Below are positions 45,572-55,000 of a DNA stretch of 64,000 nt, one piece after another; the first letter of the stretch is position 1, and every line of letters begins with the position of its first letter. Source of the DNA: Gilvimarinus algae. Its GTDB lineage: Bacteria > Pseudomonadota > Gammaproteobacteria > Pseudomonadales > Cellvibrionaceae. The stretch is taken from the NCBI RefSeq assembly GCF_030518215.1, contig NZ_JAULRT010000052.1, positions 372,001 to 436,000 of the forward strand. Direction: 5' to 3'. The notes under the pieces are model-generated. The model was not told where the DNA came from and ran no database searches. It saw only the letters and a program-made list of their open reading frames with translations. The position numbers were made by a program, and so were the translations under genes.

Positions 45572-46624
45572 TTAATGAAGCTCACGGGAATCGTCATTTT
45601 TCTTTAACACAATGACGTTAGCATCCGTTTTCTGAACGTCGATATCAAAGCTCAGCTGGAGAATTTCCAGCATCGACTCCGTTTCTCCCGCTTTAAAATA
45701 GCCACCGACTTTAACGTCATTGAGACCGGCGTCGCCGATAACAATGGTAAGATCGGTGTAGCGCGATACTTCTTCTATGGCCTGGGCCAGCGGCGTGTTC
45801 TCAAAAGACAACATGCCAGCCGTCCATGATAGTTTTCGTTGAGCTTCTGCATCGTCAAACGTTTCGATGGCTTTTGGCGTGTCGGGGGTAATCTGCAGCT
45901 CCTCGCCGGCGGATACCAATAGATTTTCGACGTTTCCAGTCATTGTTTCTTTGGGCGCTTTGGCTGCTCTTCGGTTGTCCACGCGCACACGACCTTCGGT
46001 GACCATTAAATCCGTTGTCGGGCCGGTGCGCCGGATATTAAATGCCGTGCCGACGGCGGTGACGATGTTGTCTCCCACCTCAACCGCAAAGGGCCTGCTG
46101 GCGTCCTTGGCAACGGTAAAATGTGCTTCACCTGATAACAGGCGCACTGCCCTTAGCGATGCTGAGTAGTGCACCTCCAGCTGCGAGTCGGTGTTGAGTG
46201 AGATCACAGACCCATCGCTCAGGGGGATCTCACGTATTTCTCCTACCGCAGTGACGTAGCTTGCCGCTTGCGCCGGTTGCCCCGGCGGCTCTTGCCAGAT
46301 CAGTACGCCGAGAAACAGGCTAAGCGCAACAGCGCAGGCGGCAATCGCGTGAGCCTTGCGCCACGGCCTGACGGCTTGGGTTTCGGTGCGCGGCGGATCA
46401 CTGGGGAGCGGTTCGGCAATCGCGTTTGCGGCCAAGGCGTCAGTCAAATTCCACAGCTCGGCGAGCTCCATAAACTCTCGTTCATTGGTTTTGCTTTGCG
46501 CCAGCCAGCGCTTGAGCTCGGCGCGCTCGAGCTCGCTCAGGTCGCGCTTGTCCAGCGTCAGCACCCAATCGGCTGCCTCTTCCTGCACGGATCGCTTGCT
46601 TTTAAACGGTTGTACTGTGTTCAT
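45572..46624 (-). CDS. FecR-type anti-sigma regulator
   Basis: This inner-membrane protein passes a periplasmic signal from the receptor STN domain to the ECF sigma factor. The N-terminal cytoplasmic DUF4880-like region (EEAADWVLTLDKRDLSELERAELKRW, about 15-60) is followed by a membrane helix (about 92-109), the FecR domain (about 125-220) and a C-terminal STN-like domain (about 265-345). It lies 10 bases after the sigma gene and 85 bases before the receptor, the standard order. Confidence 0.92.
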   Translation of the reverse strand: MNTVQPFKSKRSVQEEAADWVLTLDKRDLSELERAELKRWLAQSKTNEREFMELAELWNLTDALAANAIAEPLPSDPPRTETQAVRPWRKAHAIAACAVALSLFLGVLIWQEPPGQPAQAASYVTAVGEIREIPLSDGSVISLNTDSQLEVHYSASLRAVRLLSGEAHFTVAKDASRPFAVEVGDNIVTAVGTAFNIRRTGPTTDLMVTEGRVRVDNRRAAKAPKETMTGNVENLLVSAGEELQITPDTPKAIETFDDAEAQRKLSWTAGMLSFENTPLAQAIEEVSRYTDLTIVIGDAGLNDVKVGGYFKAGETESMLEILQLSFDIDVQKTDANVIVLKKNDDSRELH

Positions 46625-46634
46625 GCGTGTCAGT

Positions 46635-47249
46635 CTAATGATTAGCGGTATGGCCTAGGGGCTTCAGGGCAGGGTGGCTACGCCTTTTCTGGGGTGGCTC
46701 CAGATGCCCGAGCCTTTTCAGCGCTTCTTTGCACTCAATCATCCCCTTGGCCAAGTGCTTATCCACCGTGCTGACGGAAATGTTTAACGCTTGCGCAATC
46801 TCCTGGTTGGACAGCCCGTCAATCTTCTTCATCACAAACACCCGGCGGCACTGGGTGGGCAGTTCGTTAATGGCATCGCACAGGTGCCCAAAGCGCTGGC
46901 GTTGCTCAGCCTGCTCATCCAGGCTCAGGGTGGCCGGCGCATCGCGCTCAATCACCGAGTCTTCCAGTGGCTCGCTCAGGCGCACCTCGGAGCGGTTTTG
47001 CTCATTGAGGGCGATGTTTCTCGCCACCTTGCACAAAAAGGCCTTGGGTGAGCGCACATCGGCCAGGCCGCCGCGTTCGGCCACGCGCAGGTAGACATCC
47101 TGCACCAGGTCGTCAATGTCCTGCCGCTCCTTAAAGAACGACGCCGCGTATTGGCGGATGGCTTTGACGTTGCTCAGAAAGGTCACGCCGAGCCCGTCTT
47201 GTGTTTCCCGAGCCTGGAGTGCTGATTCCTCTCGCTCCAAGTACGACAT
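46635..47249 (-). CDS. ECF RNA polymerase sigma factor (FecI type)
   Basis: This is an extracytoplasmic-function sigma factor expected to transcribe the adjacent receptor gene when the surface signal is present. Region 2 is RQYAASFFKERQDIDDLVQDVYLRV, and region 4 has the helix-turn-helix LSNQEIAQALNISVSTVDKHLAKG. I chose the ATG at 47249 (204 aa) with GGGAG 8 bases upstream; the open frame starts 11 codons earlier. The basic C-terminal tail (QKRRSHPALKPLGH) is unusual but may be species-specific. Confidence 0.92.
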   Translation of the reverse strand: MSYLEREESALQARETQDGLGVTFLSNVKAIRQYAASFFKERQDIDDLVQDVYLRVAERGGLADVRSPKAFLCKVARNIALNEQNRSEVRLSEPLEDSVIERDAPATLSLDEQAEQRQRFGHLCDAINELPTQCRRVFVMKKIDGLSNQEIAQALNISVSTVDKHLAKGMIECKEALKRLGHLEPPQKRRSHPALKPLGHTANH

Positions 47250-47716
47250 AGGGGAAGCTCCCGCGAAGGAACCCGGCTCCACGGGTTTTGCCGCAGAAGG
47301 GGGTTCCAGTGGTTCAGAAATAGCGGGACGTTACTGGGTTTAGATTGCAGTTATATGAATAGAACTTTGCGGAAAGCCTTCAGATAGCGGTTCTTTAAGT
47401 ACTTGATTCTAATATCCTCTTTTCATCTCGATTTTGTCAAATATCCTCAATTTAACTTTCCAGGTCTACCAGAGAGATTTAGGTCTTCTTTTTTGTCAAA
47501 AGTGTTCAAATATTAGTCGAAACCGTTGAGTTGTAGGCCGGGCCGAGTTCTTCAAGCCCCATACATTTAATCCATTCATTTTATCCACAAGGCTGTTCGT
47601 CACTTGATTACACTAAGCTATAGCTAAAAATAATCAGTGAAATATTTTCGATAGTCTTTTTTGGCGGCGGCTGAAGCCGCCTCGTAGGCTAATACAACGG
47701 CGCCATGACTTGGTGG
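47250..47716. other. 467-base intergenic region; sharp drop in G+C
   Basis: No gene was found. Composition changes here from G+C-rich on the left to A+T-rich on the right. A hairpin, GGCGGC-tgaa-GCCGCC, lies at about 47665-47680 but has no U-tract in either direction. Confidence 0.5.
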
Positions 47717-48403
47717 TCAAGAAGTGATGATAGTTCTGTAGGGTTTTGAGACGCTGTATAGATACAGAATGAGTAATGTAAATATCATGAAGCTAACAAA
47801 TGCAAAATACACAAAGCTTCTCGTTTCGGTACCAATAAGAAAACTATGAATGAGCCCTAAAAAAAAGGCAGGAAATGCTAATTTGTGCATAACGCTACCA
47901 ATAATGATTTTGTGACGACGAGCAAGCCCAGCTAGCATTACAATTACAATAAGCCAAAGCCCTATGGCGCCAATCGAAATACTGTTGTGATAGTAATCTT
48001 GGTTTAAGTTTGGAACGAACAGCTGTATTGGTGCCTTTCCAGAGCGCAAGAAAACAGCAAAGATAAAGCAAAGAATGTGTGAAAAAATCGTTAGAAATAC
48101 AGCAAAACCAATGTATACGTGTTCATTTGTAGGTGGCTTTACTTTTTTTTTGTGAGAATTTGATTTCGGTAATTTTGCAATTAGCAGCTGCAGCCACAGT
48201 AAACTTATGACATAAAAACCAAGTAATTTTGAAAAGATGTAAGTAGCCTGCCCTGGTGGAGTCTCGTGTTGGAAGTAGTAGAGCAGGTCGCTATGAGTTT
48301 GTAGCCATATCACTAAGGGCATTAATGAGGCGACACTATAAATTACTGCTTTGATCAATGTTGGCCGCGAGCGAAGTGCTCTATCAAGTGTTGTAAAGTA
48401 CAT
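47717..48403 (-). CDS. Ferric-reductase-like transmembrane protein
   Basis: The 228-residue protein has six predicted membrane segments (about 17-35, 57-76, 97-117, 141-161, 170-188 and 195-215). Conserved-looking His residues in FLTIFSHILCFIF and in VMHKLAFPAFFLGLIHSFLIG would suit heme b binding, as in the ferric reductase/MsrQ/YedZ fold. There is no flavin or NAD domain, so it would be a membrane electron-transfer module. It follows the rhodanese-like gene by 23 bases on the same strand. The coding sequence is A+T-rich. Confidence 0.72.
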   Translation of the reverse strand: MYFTTLDRALRSRPTLIKAVIYSVASLMPLVIWLQTHSDLLYYFQHETPPGQATYIFSKLLGFYVISLLWLQLLIAKLPKSNSHKKKVKPPTNEHVYIGFAVFLTIFSHILCFIFAVFLRSGKAPIQLFVPNLNQDYYHNSISIGAIGLWLIVIVMLAGLARRHKIIIGSVMHKLAFPAFFLGLIHSFLIGTETRSFVYFAFVSFMIFTLLILYLYSVSKPYRTIITS

Positions 48404-48426
48404 GTGGGTTGGTTCATCTATAGCAT

Positions 48427-49398
48427 TTAGTCTAGTTGATCTTGAGCAATTCTTTTGATTTCGTTGAACGCGTCAAGTGCAATTGTTTCGTTAGGTTTTG
48501 TTACTGGAAGCCCTGAATCGATCCATCCACGTAACCCGTATGGTTTTGCAATGACGGCCTGCGAAACTCCATGTTTGTGGAGTTGTCGCGCCATCTCAAA
48601 GCCTCTAAAATCTTTTACGCAATAGGCTACAACTAAGTTTGCTTTTTTTAGTTCATCTAAATTAGCTGTGGCTACATCGCGAATCTTTAAGTTAATAGCG
48701 CCGGGAATGTGGCTCTCTTCATATTCTGAAGGCTCTCGGCTATCTATAAATACTACTTTTTCTCCATCCGCTATTTTTGTCAAAATTTCAGAAAGCTCCA
48801 TCTCCCTAACAAAGGGTTTGTTTCTGGGCTTTTCTACTATGGAGCAGCTTTCGTTCGGAACTAGCTCGCTCGGCGTGGGGAATGTAGTCGATGGGTTGTC
48901 AATTGCCGATGCAATGGTGTCAAAAAAACCAAGATAGCAATTTATGGGCGTTTTACCAATGTCATAGCGGCGTTGAAGTAATCTAAAAGCTTGTTCTACA
49001 GTTTCGGATTCAGGGTACCTGTTGGCGCGCCAAAGATTGACTTCAATATCGTTTAGAATAAGTGCAAGTCGTTTCGTGGCTCTGTCTGTCGTTTCGTGGT
49101 TTTGCAACAGAACCTCAAAAGTTGTTTGGTGTTGATTTCGGGTGAAGGGCGAGCCTGGTACGTCAAAAGTGAATTCGGGGTTCTGTTCTTTAATTTCTCG
49201 CTCTGAAACGACAGATATAGTACTGCCGGCAGAGATTTTTCTTTTAAGGAGCCAAGCGGAGGCCCATTTATCGGGCCCTTCACCTGCGAGAGTATAATAC
49301 ACAGTTGAAGTTCTAGAGCTGTTAATGAGGATTATAGTGCCAAGCAGGGCGGCAGATCCAATAAGTACAGCACATAACAGAAAACGTCTTTTGAGCAT
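48427..49398 (-). CDS. Exported ChrB-like/rhodanese fusion protein
   Basis: The 323-residue protein has an N-terminal membrane or signal segment (about 5-26), then a region starting GPDKWASAWLLKRKI that resembles the chromate-resistance ChrB domain. A rhodanese domain follows (about 200-310: VVFIDSREPSEYEESHIPGAINL, then the active-site Cys260 in VVAYCVKDFRG). Rhodaneses move sulfane sulfur or bind oxyanions. With the ferric-reductase-like neighbour it may form a periplasmic redox pair. The ChrB match is moderate. Confidence 0.7.
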   Translation of the reverse strand: MLKRRFLLCAVLIGSAALLGTIILINSSRTSTVYYTLAGEGPDKWASAWLLKRKISAGSTISVVSEREIKEQNPEFTFDVPGSPFTRNQHQTTFEVLLQNHETTDRATKRLALILNDIEVNLWRANRYPESETVEQAFRLLQRRYDIGKTPINCYLGFFDTIASAIDNPSTTFPTPSELVPNESCSIVEKPRNKPFVREMELSEILTKIADGEKVVFIDSREPSEYEESHIPGAINLKIRDVATANLDELKKANLVVAYCVKDFRGFEMARQLHKHGVSQAVIAKPYGLRGWIDSGLPVTKPNETIALDAFNEIKRIAQDQLD

Positions 49399-49636
49399 AA
49401 AATTGTTAGTTGGATTAAGATAATTTTTGTGTGCAGGCTGTGTCGTTATAGACCTGATTCGGCTAGCTTAGCATCACTTAAGCCAATCTGGAATAAAATT
49501 CTTTCAAATTATAGTTCAGTGTTATACGATATGAGAATTGACTATACATTAAAGAGTTGCCAGGGATTGGAGTTTATTTTGTCATTCTCAATTGCCCTGA
49601 GTTAGCTCATTTGCGAATAATGGAAGAATGGTGCGA

Positions 49637-52009
49637 ATGAAACGTCTAATTCCTAGGGTTAATATTAGCTTGCCGTTAGTTCTGCTGGTCTTTTCTTCCT
49701 GGGCATCCGCCTATTCGTGGGATTTGATTGGCCACGATTTGCGGCAAGGCGATTATAATGGGGATGGGCAGCAAGATTTATATCTCCAGCCGCTAGGCGA
49801 TAGTTTTACAGCGGACATACCCTATGACATTTCCCTAAATCTTGAGCTTTTGCCGGCACTGGGGCATACAGTTATATTTAGTGCTGGCCTAAATTATGAG
49901 CTTACTTATCAAAGTTCACCTCCCAATACATCAGGAACATTAGCTTCGCATAATGAGATTATTGCTGATTTCAATAGGGATGGTAATAATGATGTATTAA
50001 TTCAAGCTGCGTCTAGTTCGGCTCAGAGCTTGATTGTCCTGGGTTATGAGGCACCCGGAGCGCCTCAGCTTCTATTAGGGTTGAGTGCGCTAGAACTGGG
50101 GTTTGATATCTCGTCGGAAAGTGCGACTTTGCGGGTTGAGGATGTCAATGACGACGGTTACCCAGACATCATAATAAGTCGTACTTCACTCCCTGACAGG
50201 GTGGTCATTGTTCACTCTGGGTCAGCATTAACGCAAAGTTTCCCCTACCCGTTGTGTACCACATCTAGAGATTTAGATGCTGATTGTGACGGAATCAGTG
50301 ATATACATGAAGTAGTGTTTTCTAGCGACCCATTCAATCCAGATTCTGAGTTAGATGGTGATGGTGATGGTATCGCCAACTATGACGAATTTCTCGCACA
50401 GGATTCTCGCAGGGATATAGTGTGGAGCCGTGCAACAGGTGAAATTCAAATCTGGCGAATGTCAGAAACTGGACCGTTAGAGATAATAATAAATGCGCCA
50501 TCTCTTGACCCGGAATTTACCATTAAGGCCGTTGATGACTTCGATGGTGACGGTGATATAGACCTTCTCTGGAGAAGCGACGCAACAGGCGCAACAGTGC
50601 TTAATCTATATGAAGGTACTGGGGTTTTTGAGAGTCATTCGTTGGAAAGCAACGTTGAAGAAAATGAAGCTATCGCCGTCACCGGAGACTTTGATGGCGA
50701 TAATGACGTTGATCTATTGTGGCGGAATCGCGCGACTGGTGATATTGGCCTTTGGGTGCTTCAAAACGGTACTAAAATCGGGGCCGCACATTTAGGCTTA
50801 ATTCCCTTGGGCTATTCCATAGAGTTGGCTGGTGATTTAGATGGCGATGGAGATTCTGATGTCATATTCCAGAATCCGTCCGACGGCAGTACTCGCGTTT
50901 TAATTTTTGAATCGGGATTGGTAGAAGCTGAATACAGCCTGTCAGATCAGACCAATCTAGCTTATTCCTTGGCCGCTTTGGGTGATTTAAATGCGGATGG
51001 TGTAGCGGACTTATTTTGGCGCAGTGTTGAAGGTCTGAATCAAGTGTGGCTGATGGATGTGGATGGTCTGAGTTCTCAAGTTATAGCCTTACCTGCAATG
51101 ACTGAGCTGAGCTTTAGTCTTGAGCTCTGGGCTGATTTTGATGCAGATGGTGACGCTGATGTGCTTTGGCGCAATAGCGAAAGCGGTGAGAATAGAGTTT
51201 GGGTACTGGAAAACTTATCCCTAAATGCAGATACATCGATCTATTCTATCTCGGCTGACTACGTCCTAAGTCCAAAAGATAACAAGGCGGTTACTAGTGA
51301 CAGTGACAGCGACGGAATTTCCGATGAGTGGGAATTTGCGAATGGCTTAGACCCACTAAATCCATTAGATGCTGCTCTGGATTTTGACATGGATGGCTTA
51401 GCCAACATACAAGAGTTTGAGCTTCAGACTAACCCCCACTCCGCAGACTCCGATTCTGATGGCATGCCCGATGGTTGGGAGGTGACATTCAACTTTAACC
51501 CCAACGACGCATCTGACGCAGTACTCGATGGTGATTCAGATGGTTTTAGTAATCTCGAAGAGTACGTAGCGCAAACAGATCCTACCGTATATACCAGTGA
51601 TGGAGATGACGATAATGATGGCATGTTGGACACCTGGGAGCTAGCCAATGGCTTTGACCCACTAAATCCATACGATGCAGAAGGGGATGCAGATAGTGAC
51701 GGTCTGAGTAATTTGGATGAGTTTGCGTTGGGTGTAGATCCTAACATTGCAGACACAGACGCTGATGGAATACCAGATGGCCAAGAAGTTTTGCATGGTC
51801 TTAATCCAAATGATGAACTCGATGCATTGGGAGATAACGATTCGGATGGACTGTCAAATGCAGAAGAGTTAACACAGGTGGGATCAGATATTAATAACCC
51901 TGACACTGATAATGATGGCGCCTCAGACTTTGATGAACATCATGGTAAAAGAAACCCATTGGTTAATGAGGCGGTGCTTATTCAGATCATTAAAAATATG
52001 TTGTTGTAA
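49637..52009 (+). CDS. Exported FG-GAP/VCBS and thrombospondin type 3 repeat protein
   Basis: The 790-residue acidic protein has a signal peptide (ending about WASAYS), then two blocks. Residues about 30-540 are FG-GAP/VCBS-like blades with calcium loops such as DYNGDGQQD, DFDGDGDIDLLWR, DLDGDGDSD and DFDADGDADVLWRN. Residues about 550-780 are TSP3-like repeats (DSDSDGISDEWE, DSDSDGMPDGWE, DTDADGIPDGQE, DTDNDGASDFDE). Many calcium ions should be bound. No anchor is seen. I chose the ATG at 49637, with GGAAG upstream; the ATG at 49628 is too close to it. It starts a run of exported-protein genes. Confidence 0.88.
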   Translation: MKRLIPRVNISLPLVLLVFSSWASAYSWDLIGHDLRQGDYNGDGQQDLYLQPLGDSFTADIPYDISLNLELLPALGHTVIFSAGLNYELTYQSSPPNTSGTLASHNEIIADFNRDGNNDVLIQAASSSAQSLIVLGYEAPGAPQLLLGLSALELGFDISSESATLRVEDVNDDGYPDIIISRTSLPDRVVIVHSGSALTQSFPYPLCTTSRDLDADCDGISDIHEVVFSSDPFNPDSELDGDGDGIANYDEFLAQDSRRDIVWSRATGEIQIWRMSETGPLEIIINAPSLDPEFTIKAVDDFDGDGDIDLLWRSDATGATVLNLYEGTGVFESHSLESNVEENEAIAVTGDFDGDNDVDLLWRNRATGDIGLWVLQNGTKIGAAHLGLIPLGYSIELAGDLDGDGDSDVIFQNPSDGSTRVLIFESGLVEAEYSLSDQTNLAYSLAALGDLNADGVADLFWRSVEGLNQVWLMDVDGLSSQVIALPAMTELSFSLELWADFDADGDADVLWRNSESGENRVWVLENLSLNADTSIYSISADYVLSPKDNKAVTSDSDSDGISDEWEFANGLDPLNPLDAALDFDMDGLANIQEFELQTNPHSADSDSDGMPDGWEVTFNFNPNDASDAVLDGDSDGFSNLEEYVAQTDPTVYTSDGDDDNDGMLDTWELANGFDPLNPYDAEGDADSDGLSNLDEFALGVDPNIADTDADGIPDGQEVLHGLNPNDELDALGDNDSDGLSNAEELTQVGSDINNPDTDNDGASDFDEHHGKRNPLVNEAVLIQIIKNMLL

Positions 52010-52087
52010 ACTGCTTGACCAAATTCTCCGGTTGGCAAATCATTATTAAACAAAATTTTAACTGTAATTATAACCAGGGACGCTTTT

Positions 52088-55000
52088 GTGATTGCAAATT
52101 CAGTTAGAGAAAACGTAATAGGGCTGGTTGTAAAGAGGCATTTAATTAAGTTCCAGCAGTGGCTTATATTAATGCTTGTATTTCTGGCTAGCACTGTTTT
52201 TTCGGCCCCTGGTGATCTTCTGTGGTCTGAGGGAAATGGCGGCAATATCGGCTCATCAGTCGCATACTCAAGTGACAACAATCATATATTTGTGGGTTCA
52301 GCTGATGGCAGAGTATATGCGTATGATGTTTCAACTCACGCCGAGTTATGGAGTGCTGAAACGGCGAGTTATATTGGTTCAACGCCTGCCATCAGTGAAG
52401 ATCAGTTGCGTGTCTATGTGGCTTCCTACGATGGTGCGATTTACGCATTAAACAGCAGTGATGGCGCTATTATTTGGCGGTATGAAACTGGCGCATCAGT
52501 CATGGCATCTGTTGCTCAAGGTGCCGATGGCTCAGTCTATGTAGGATCAACCGATGGCTTTTTTTATGCCTTAGATGGCTTAAGTGGTCAATTACAGTGG
52601 CGATTTAATGTTGGGGCAGAGGTAGGTTTTTCAGCAGCAATTACCTATAACAATATCATTCTTGTGCCCACAAAAAGTGGGAAGCTTTACGCACTAGATC
52701 CCGTCGCGCTTTCACAAAATCCACTTTCACCAGCTCAATGGGTTTTCGAAGCAACGGGAGGCGTTGCTTCTCCAGTTATTGGTACTGATGGAACGATTTA
52801 TGTCGGAGCTTTTGATCATAAGCTCTACGCAATAGATCCCAGCAACGGCTTAGCGATTTGGGAGTTAGGGCTCGGCGGCCGTTTAGCGTCCTCTCCTGCG
52901 ATAGCATCCGATGGCACACTGTATTTAGCGAACTACGATACTGGTGAGCTGCTATCGGTGAGCCCTGAGTCGGGTCAACTTAACTGGTCCATTGTGTTGG
53001 GTGCGGCGAGTGAAGCCATTTACGCATCGCCCGCAATTGGCCAGGATGGTCGAGTTTACGTTGGTGCGTTTGACTCAGCTCTTTATGCGGTGGATCCAAG
53101 TCTATACAGCTCAGAGGCACCAAGCGCCATGGTGTCTAAACTTCACCAAGCTGAAAGTCCCTTAGTAGCTTCGCCCTTTATAGCGGAGGGTGGAGGTCTT
53201 TATTTGAGTGCACAAAATAGCGGTTTAATTGTTATAGAGACCGAGGCGTTGGGGTTGGCCGATAGTGCCTGGCCAATGGCCGGCCTTAATGCCGAGCGAA
53301 CACGGCGCCAATCTGTTCATCAATTGGTAAGTAGCATTCCCGCTTTGCCAGCGGGCCAAGCGCTACCACCAGGTATTACAGCGGATGCTCGATTACAAGC
53401 CGGCGCAGAGTATATTATCGATAGTGACGTTACCGTCGCAGCCGGAGCTCAGTTGCTAGTTGAAGCTGGTGTGACGTTATTATTTACCGACAATTATGAG
53501 TTAATTATTGAAGGTGAGCTCAATGTTCATGGACAGGAGGAGCAATTGGTAGTTTTTACCAGTGGGGAGGCGGCTCCGAGAAAAAATGATTGGAAAGGCA
53601 TATATGTGGCACCAGGCGGAATTGCCAATATTCATTATGCCTTGATTGAGTATGCCAACAATGGTATCGAATTTAACGGCTCGAATGGCGGCGTGTATCA
53701 TAGTGAGGTCCGCTCAAATCAACTCTACGGTATATATATTCAGAGTGATTCTTCATTAGATTTTAGGCCTACGCCAGTCATTCAAGATAGTCATATTCAT
53801 AGTAACTCTACAGGTATACACATTCGAGGTGATCATAATCTAAGCATTGATCCCTCTCCAACGATTACCGGAAATAGAATACAAAACAATTCTTCAAAAG
53901 ATCTTTCAGCCACAAACTATAAAGGTAGCTGGAATACGGTAATCGATGCGCGAGGTAACTGGTGGGGAACTGCTGATGCGGGTGGTATAGCGGCTTCAAT
54001 TTCGGACGTTACGGATTCCGTGTCATGGTTAACGGCTGGTTACTCTGCGCCTACTGTAGACTTTTCCGGTTATTTAACTGAAGAATTTGGGAATGCAACC
54101 CATCTGGAGTCTATTTTTGGTGTTATATCAGGCGATATTACGTTGGAAGGTGGCGACTACGTATTACAGTCAAATCTCTATATTCCATCTGGATCCCGCC
54201 TCGTGTTATCACAAGGTGTTAAGTTGCAAGTCGCGGGAAACTTTACAATATTGGTAGAGGGGGAACTAGAGGGGTTAGGCTCGCTAGGCTCTGAGGTTGT
54301 AATCAATTCTGATGAAGAAACACAGAAGGAGCGCCTATGGGTTGGCGTAGAAGTAAGAGAAGGAGGTTCAGCGAAATTTGACTATAGTATTATTGAGAGT
54401 GCTCGATTCGGTGTTAACTTTATTGGCTCTGGTGGCTATTTCAGAAATAGCCTTGCACAAAATAATGACAGAGCCATCCGCGTCGAAAGTGTTTCGGGTT
54501 CAGGGTATACACCTGAACCCCAGATCTTGAACTCTACAATCGTTAATAACCGAATTGCATTCTATATATACGGCGATGGTGAGGCGCAAACTGATTCTCG
54601 GCCAATTATTCAAAACAACTCAATTCTAGATAATACATCCACATTTTTTACCGCTTTTTACGAAAACCCTGAATCGGTATTTCTTAATGCAAAGTATAAT
54701 TGGTGGGGAAGTGGTGATGTTGGCGATATAGCCAATCACATTGGTGGCTTTAACTATGGTGTTAATGGCGTAAATTCAGTGGCAGTAAACTATGGCCATT
54801 ACTTGAATGATGAAGGTGGTACACCTAGTGAAATAAAACCTCTGCTAGGAGTCATGCAGGAAGACGCGACCCTCAATGCCGGCGATACGTATGAGCTTCT
54901 TTCTGATTTCGTAGTTCCGCACGGCACCACGTTAACTATTCCGCAGGGTGTTTCTATCATTGTTTCTGGTGACTTTGAGATTGTTGTTAAAGGCAATCTT

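Noticed and set aside
47660-47685. GGCGGC-tgaa-GCCGCC hairpin as a terminator
   Set aside because: Neither strand has a T-run after the stem.
51300-51960. Short DNA repeats as a CRISPR array
   Set aside because: The periodic GATxxTGATGG-like strings are codons of TSP3-type calcium loops in an open frame, not identical repeats with unique spacers.
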